DNA of 64,000 nt from Ohtaekwangia sp. Its GTDB lineage: Bacteria; Bacteroidota; Bacteroidia; Cytophagales; Cyclobacteriaceae. Below, piece by piece: positions 62,149-64,000 of this stretch (positions are counted from its first letter, which is position 1; every line of letters starts with the position of its first letter). The notes under the pieces were generated by a model, which was not told the DNA's origin, did not search any database, and worked only from the letters and a program-made list of their open reading frames with translations. The position numbers were made by a program, and so were the translations under genes. The DNA is taken from assembly GCA_021155195.1 (NCBI GenBank), contig JAJNPV010000017.1:62001-126000 (forward strand). The letters are read 5' to 3'.

Positions 62149-63231
62149 ATGAAACCAAATAATATTCGGATTAAGGATATCGCAGCAATGGCCAATGTTT
62201 CGGTGGGAACCGTTGATCGCGTTCTTCACAATCGTGGTAAAGTATCTAAAGAGGCCGCAAAACGCATAGAAAAAGTACTTAATAAAATCAATTATAAACC
62301 AAATCTAATTGCCCAGACTCTGGGCAAAAACAAAAATTACCGAATCGTTGCTCTAATACCTGATCCTACACTTGATCCGTATTGGATGCAATCGTTTGAT
62401 GGAATTAAATCGGGTGAATCGCAGCTTAGTCAATTTGGAATTCAGCTTACCCCAGAGTACAAGTATTATGATCCTCATAAAAAGGATTCATTTCTAGAAT
62501 CAGCGCTGGAAATATTTCATTCTCGCCCCGATGGAGTCTTAGTCGCACCCCTCTTTTATTATGTTTCACTACCTTTTTTTAAAAAACTTTCTGAAACCAA
62601 AACTCCATTCATACTTTTCAATACTCACCTCGCAGAGGCCAATGCGTTAAGTTTTATTGGTCAAGATCTTTTTAAGAGCGGCAGATTGGCTGGCGAACTA
62701 ATTAATATTGGTCAAAGACCTAATATATCGTTCGCAATAGTACATATTGATGAGGACTTAAGTAATTCCGTACACCTGGTAGAGAAAGAGCGTGGCTTTA
62801 AAGACTATTTTGAAAAATCAGGTGGGTCTCATCATATTCACACCTTCACTTTAACTAATCCAAATTCATCAACATTTCAAAGTCAAATTGAATCTATCTT
62901 ACAAACACCTAATCTATCAGGTGTTTACGTCAGCACATCAAAAGTATATTTAATTGCACACCTTTTAAAAAAGATAAATCCTGCAATCCGTATTGTTGGA
63001 TACGATCTTATTAAGCAAAATGTACTTGGGCTTAAGGACGGTACAATAGATTTTATCATAAATCAAAATCCCATGCGTCAGGCCAAACTTGGTATACAAA
63101 CTCTCGCGAACTATCTCATTTTTAACAAGCAAATTCCATCTACATACTTATTTCCACTAGAGGTAATTACCGCTGAGAATGTTGACTCCTATTTGTTGCA
63201 CCCGGGTAATCTGGCTGGCATAGCCGTTTGA
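62149..63231 (+). CDS. LacI family transcriptional regulator
   Basis: 360 residues. The helix-turn-helix RIKDIAAMANVSVGTVDRVL is followed by the hinge helix region INYKPNLIAQTLGKNKNY (to residue ~65). The effector domain (RIVALIPDPTLDPYWMQSFD, DGVLVAPLFYY, FIGQDLFKSGRLAGELI, IRIVGYDLIKQNVLGLKDG) is of the ribose-binding-protein type. It is divergent from the second susC/susD pair and should control it through the palindromes at 61934-61958. The recognition helix differs from that of the first regulator (VGTVDRV against PSTVSRA) although the operators are alike. Confidence 0.93.
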   Translation: MKPNNIRIKDIAAMANVSVGTVDRVLHNRGKVSKEAAKRIEKVLNKINYKPNLIAQTLGKNKNYRIVALIPDPTLDPYWMQSFDGIKSGESQLSQFGIQLTPEYKYYDPHKKDSFLESALEIFHSRPDGVLVAPLFYYVSLPFFKKLSETKTPFILFNTHLAEANALSFIGQDLFKSGRLAGELINIGQRPNISFAIVHIDEDLSNSVHLVEKERGFKDYFEKSGGSHHIHTFTLTNPNSSTFQSQIESILQTPNLSGVYVSTSKVYLIAHLLKKINPAIRIVGYDLIKQNVLGLKDGTIDFIINQNPMRQAKLGIQTLANYLIFNKQIPSTYLFPLEVITAENVDSYLLHPGNLAGIAV

Positions 63232-63266
63232 GCATTTAATTGTATTTTCGCGACCATATTCTATGT

Positions 63267-64000
63267 ATGGAGCAGTTTGAAAAATATCCCGTTTCGTTAA
63301 CCAATTCTTTATCAGGAAAAAAGGAACTCTTCACCCCTATCAATCCAGGCTTTGTTGGGATGTACGTGTGCGGTCCAACAGTATATAGCAATGTACACCT
63401 GGGAAACGTGCGTACTTTTTTAAGCTTTGATATTGTATCCAGATATTTTCGATTTCTTGGATATAAAGTGCGTTATGTTAGAAACATAACCGATGTTGGA
63501 CATCTTGAAAATGATGCCGATGAGGGCGAAGACAAGATATCAAAAAAAGCAAGGATTGAGAAACTTGAACCCATGGAAGTAGTCAAACAATACACCGAAG
63601 ACTTTCATGAGGTAATGCGCCAATTCAACATTCTTCCGCCTAGTATTGAACCAAGCGCAACCGGGCACATTTTAGAACAAATCGAAATTACGAAAGAACT
63701 TGTTAATAAAGGATTAGCCTACGAATCCAATGGATCTGTATACTTTGATGTGAGAAAGTATAACCACGATCATCACTACGGAATTCTATCTGGCCGCAAT
63801 ATTGAAGAGTTAATGGAAAGTGGTCGCGAGTTAGATAATCAGGATGAAAAACGTGAGAAAATTGATTTTGCGTTATGGAAGAAAGCATCCCCTCATCATA
63901 TTATGCGTTGGCCTTCCCCTTGGGGGGATGGATTTCCAGGCTGGCATATTGAATGTACGGTGATGAGCACCAAATACCTGGGCGAAACATTTGACATTCA
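63267..64000 (+). CDS. cysS: Cysteine-tRNA ligase, C-terminus beyond window edge
   Basis: 244 codons are visible; the frame runs off the window. Class I synthetase signatures: MYVCGPTVYSNVHLGNVRTF (residues ~31-50) contains the HIGH-type motif HLGN and the first zinc Cys; GWHIECTVMS contains the second zinc Cys. YVRNITDVGHLENDADEGED, YHHDHHYGILSGR-like segment (KYNHDHHYGILSGRN) and DFALWKKASPHH are also typical. It charges tRNA-Cys. An ATG four bases upstream is out of frame and stops quickly. 35 bp after the LacI-type gene. Confidence 0.96.
   Translation, partial: MEQFEKYPVSLTNSLSGKKELFTPINPGFVGMYVCGPTVYSNVHLGNVRTFLSFDIVSRYFRFLGYKVRYVRNITDVGHLENDADEGEDKISKKARIEKLEPMEVVKQYTEDFHEVMRQFNILPPSIEPSATGHILEQIEITKELVNKGLAYESNGSVYFDVRKYNHDHHYGILSGRNIEELMESGRELDNQDEKREKIDFALWKKASPHHIMRWPSPWGDGFPGWHIECTVMSTKYLGETFDI

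Noticed and set aside
1..64000. Mobile elements, CRISPR arrays, phage or defence genes
   Set aside because: No transposase, integrase, repeat-spacer array or known defence-gene motif was seen; gene order looks like stable chromosome.

Overview
The window looks like ordinary chromosome of a Bacteroidota bacterium, most likely a member of the Cytophagales (inference). The signs are two SusC/SusD outer-membrane uptake pairs, a PorP/SprF-type protein, many short lipoprotein signals, a promoter of the TTG-N19-TAnnTTTG type, few Shine-Dalgarno sites and a low to moderate G+C content. I saw no tRNA, rRNA, transposase, integrase, phage gene or CRISPR array.

Layout. 1-12037 is a carbohydrate-uptake locus. 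On the minus strand lie SusC, SusD, a terminator and an FG-GAP lipoprotein cut by the window edge. Divergent from them are a LacI-type regulator, a GH31 alpha-glucosidase, an SLC45-like sugar transporter and an exported esterase. 12120-31403 is mixed housekeeping: MsrA and lipoprotein MsrB, a class II amidotransferase, L-2-hydroxyglutarate oxidase, a DUF1080 hydrolase, a Na+/H+ antiporter, PorP/SprF, overlapping queD-like and folE genes, an aconitase with a long lysine-rich tail, a Tat-exported Gfo/Idh enzyme with a lactonase, a SET-domain protein, a Nudix CoA pyrophosphatase, a GH140-like hydrolase and a TPR lipoprotein. 31586-38750 is a complete histidine operon, hisGDCBHAF-hisIE. It is preceded by a 22-codon leader peptide with four consecutive His codons and by mutually exclusive pause, antiterminator and terminator stems. 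38821-52644 holds a nitroreductase, an SDR/membrane protein/AraC cluster, a DHFR-like protein, a dihydrolipoamide-dehydrogenase-like flavoprotein without its redox cysteines, PAP2, riboflavin synthase, an M20 amidohydrolase, a membrane protein with a small winged-helix regulator, a second Tat-exported Gfo/Idh enzyme and a cytochrome c/FG-GAP lipoprotein. 52657-63231 is a second SusC/SusD/terminator/FG-GAP set with its own divergent LacI-type gene, and 63267 to the edge is the start of cysS.

How it fits together. The two SusCD loci share the same plan. In both, the gap between SusC and the regulator contains a 25-bp tandem palindromic operator that matches at 21 of 25 positions between loci, and both have an intrinsic terminator between SusD and the FG-GAP gene. 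At the first locus imported alpha-glucosides would be taken up by the MFS carrier and hydrolysed in the cytoplasm by GH31. The most notable observations are the his attenuator, the shared tandem operators, the histone-H1-like tail on aconitase, the cysteine-less Lpd homologue, a 32-nt alternating pyrimidine-purine tract upstream of the second regulator, and a start-stop codon plus hairpin leader ahead of the GH31 gene.
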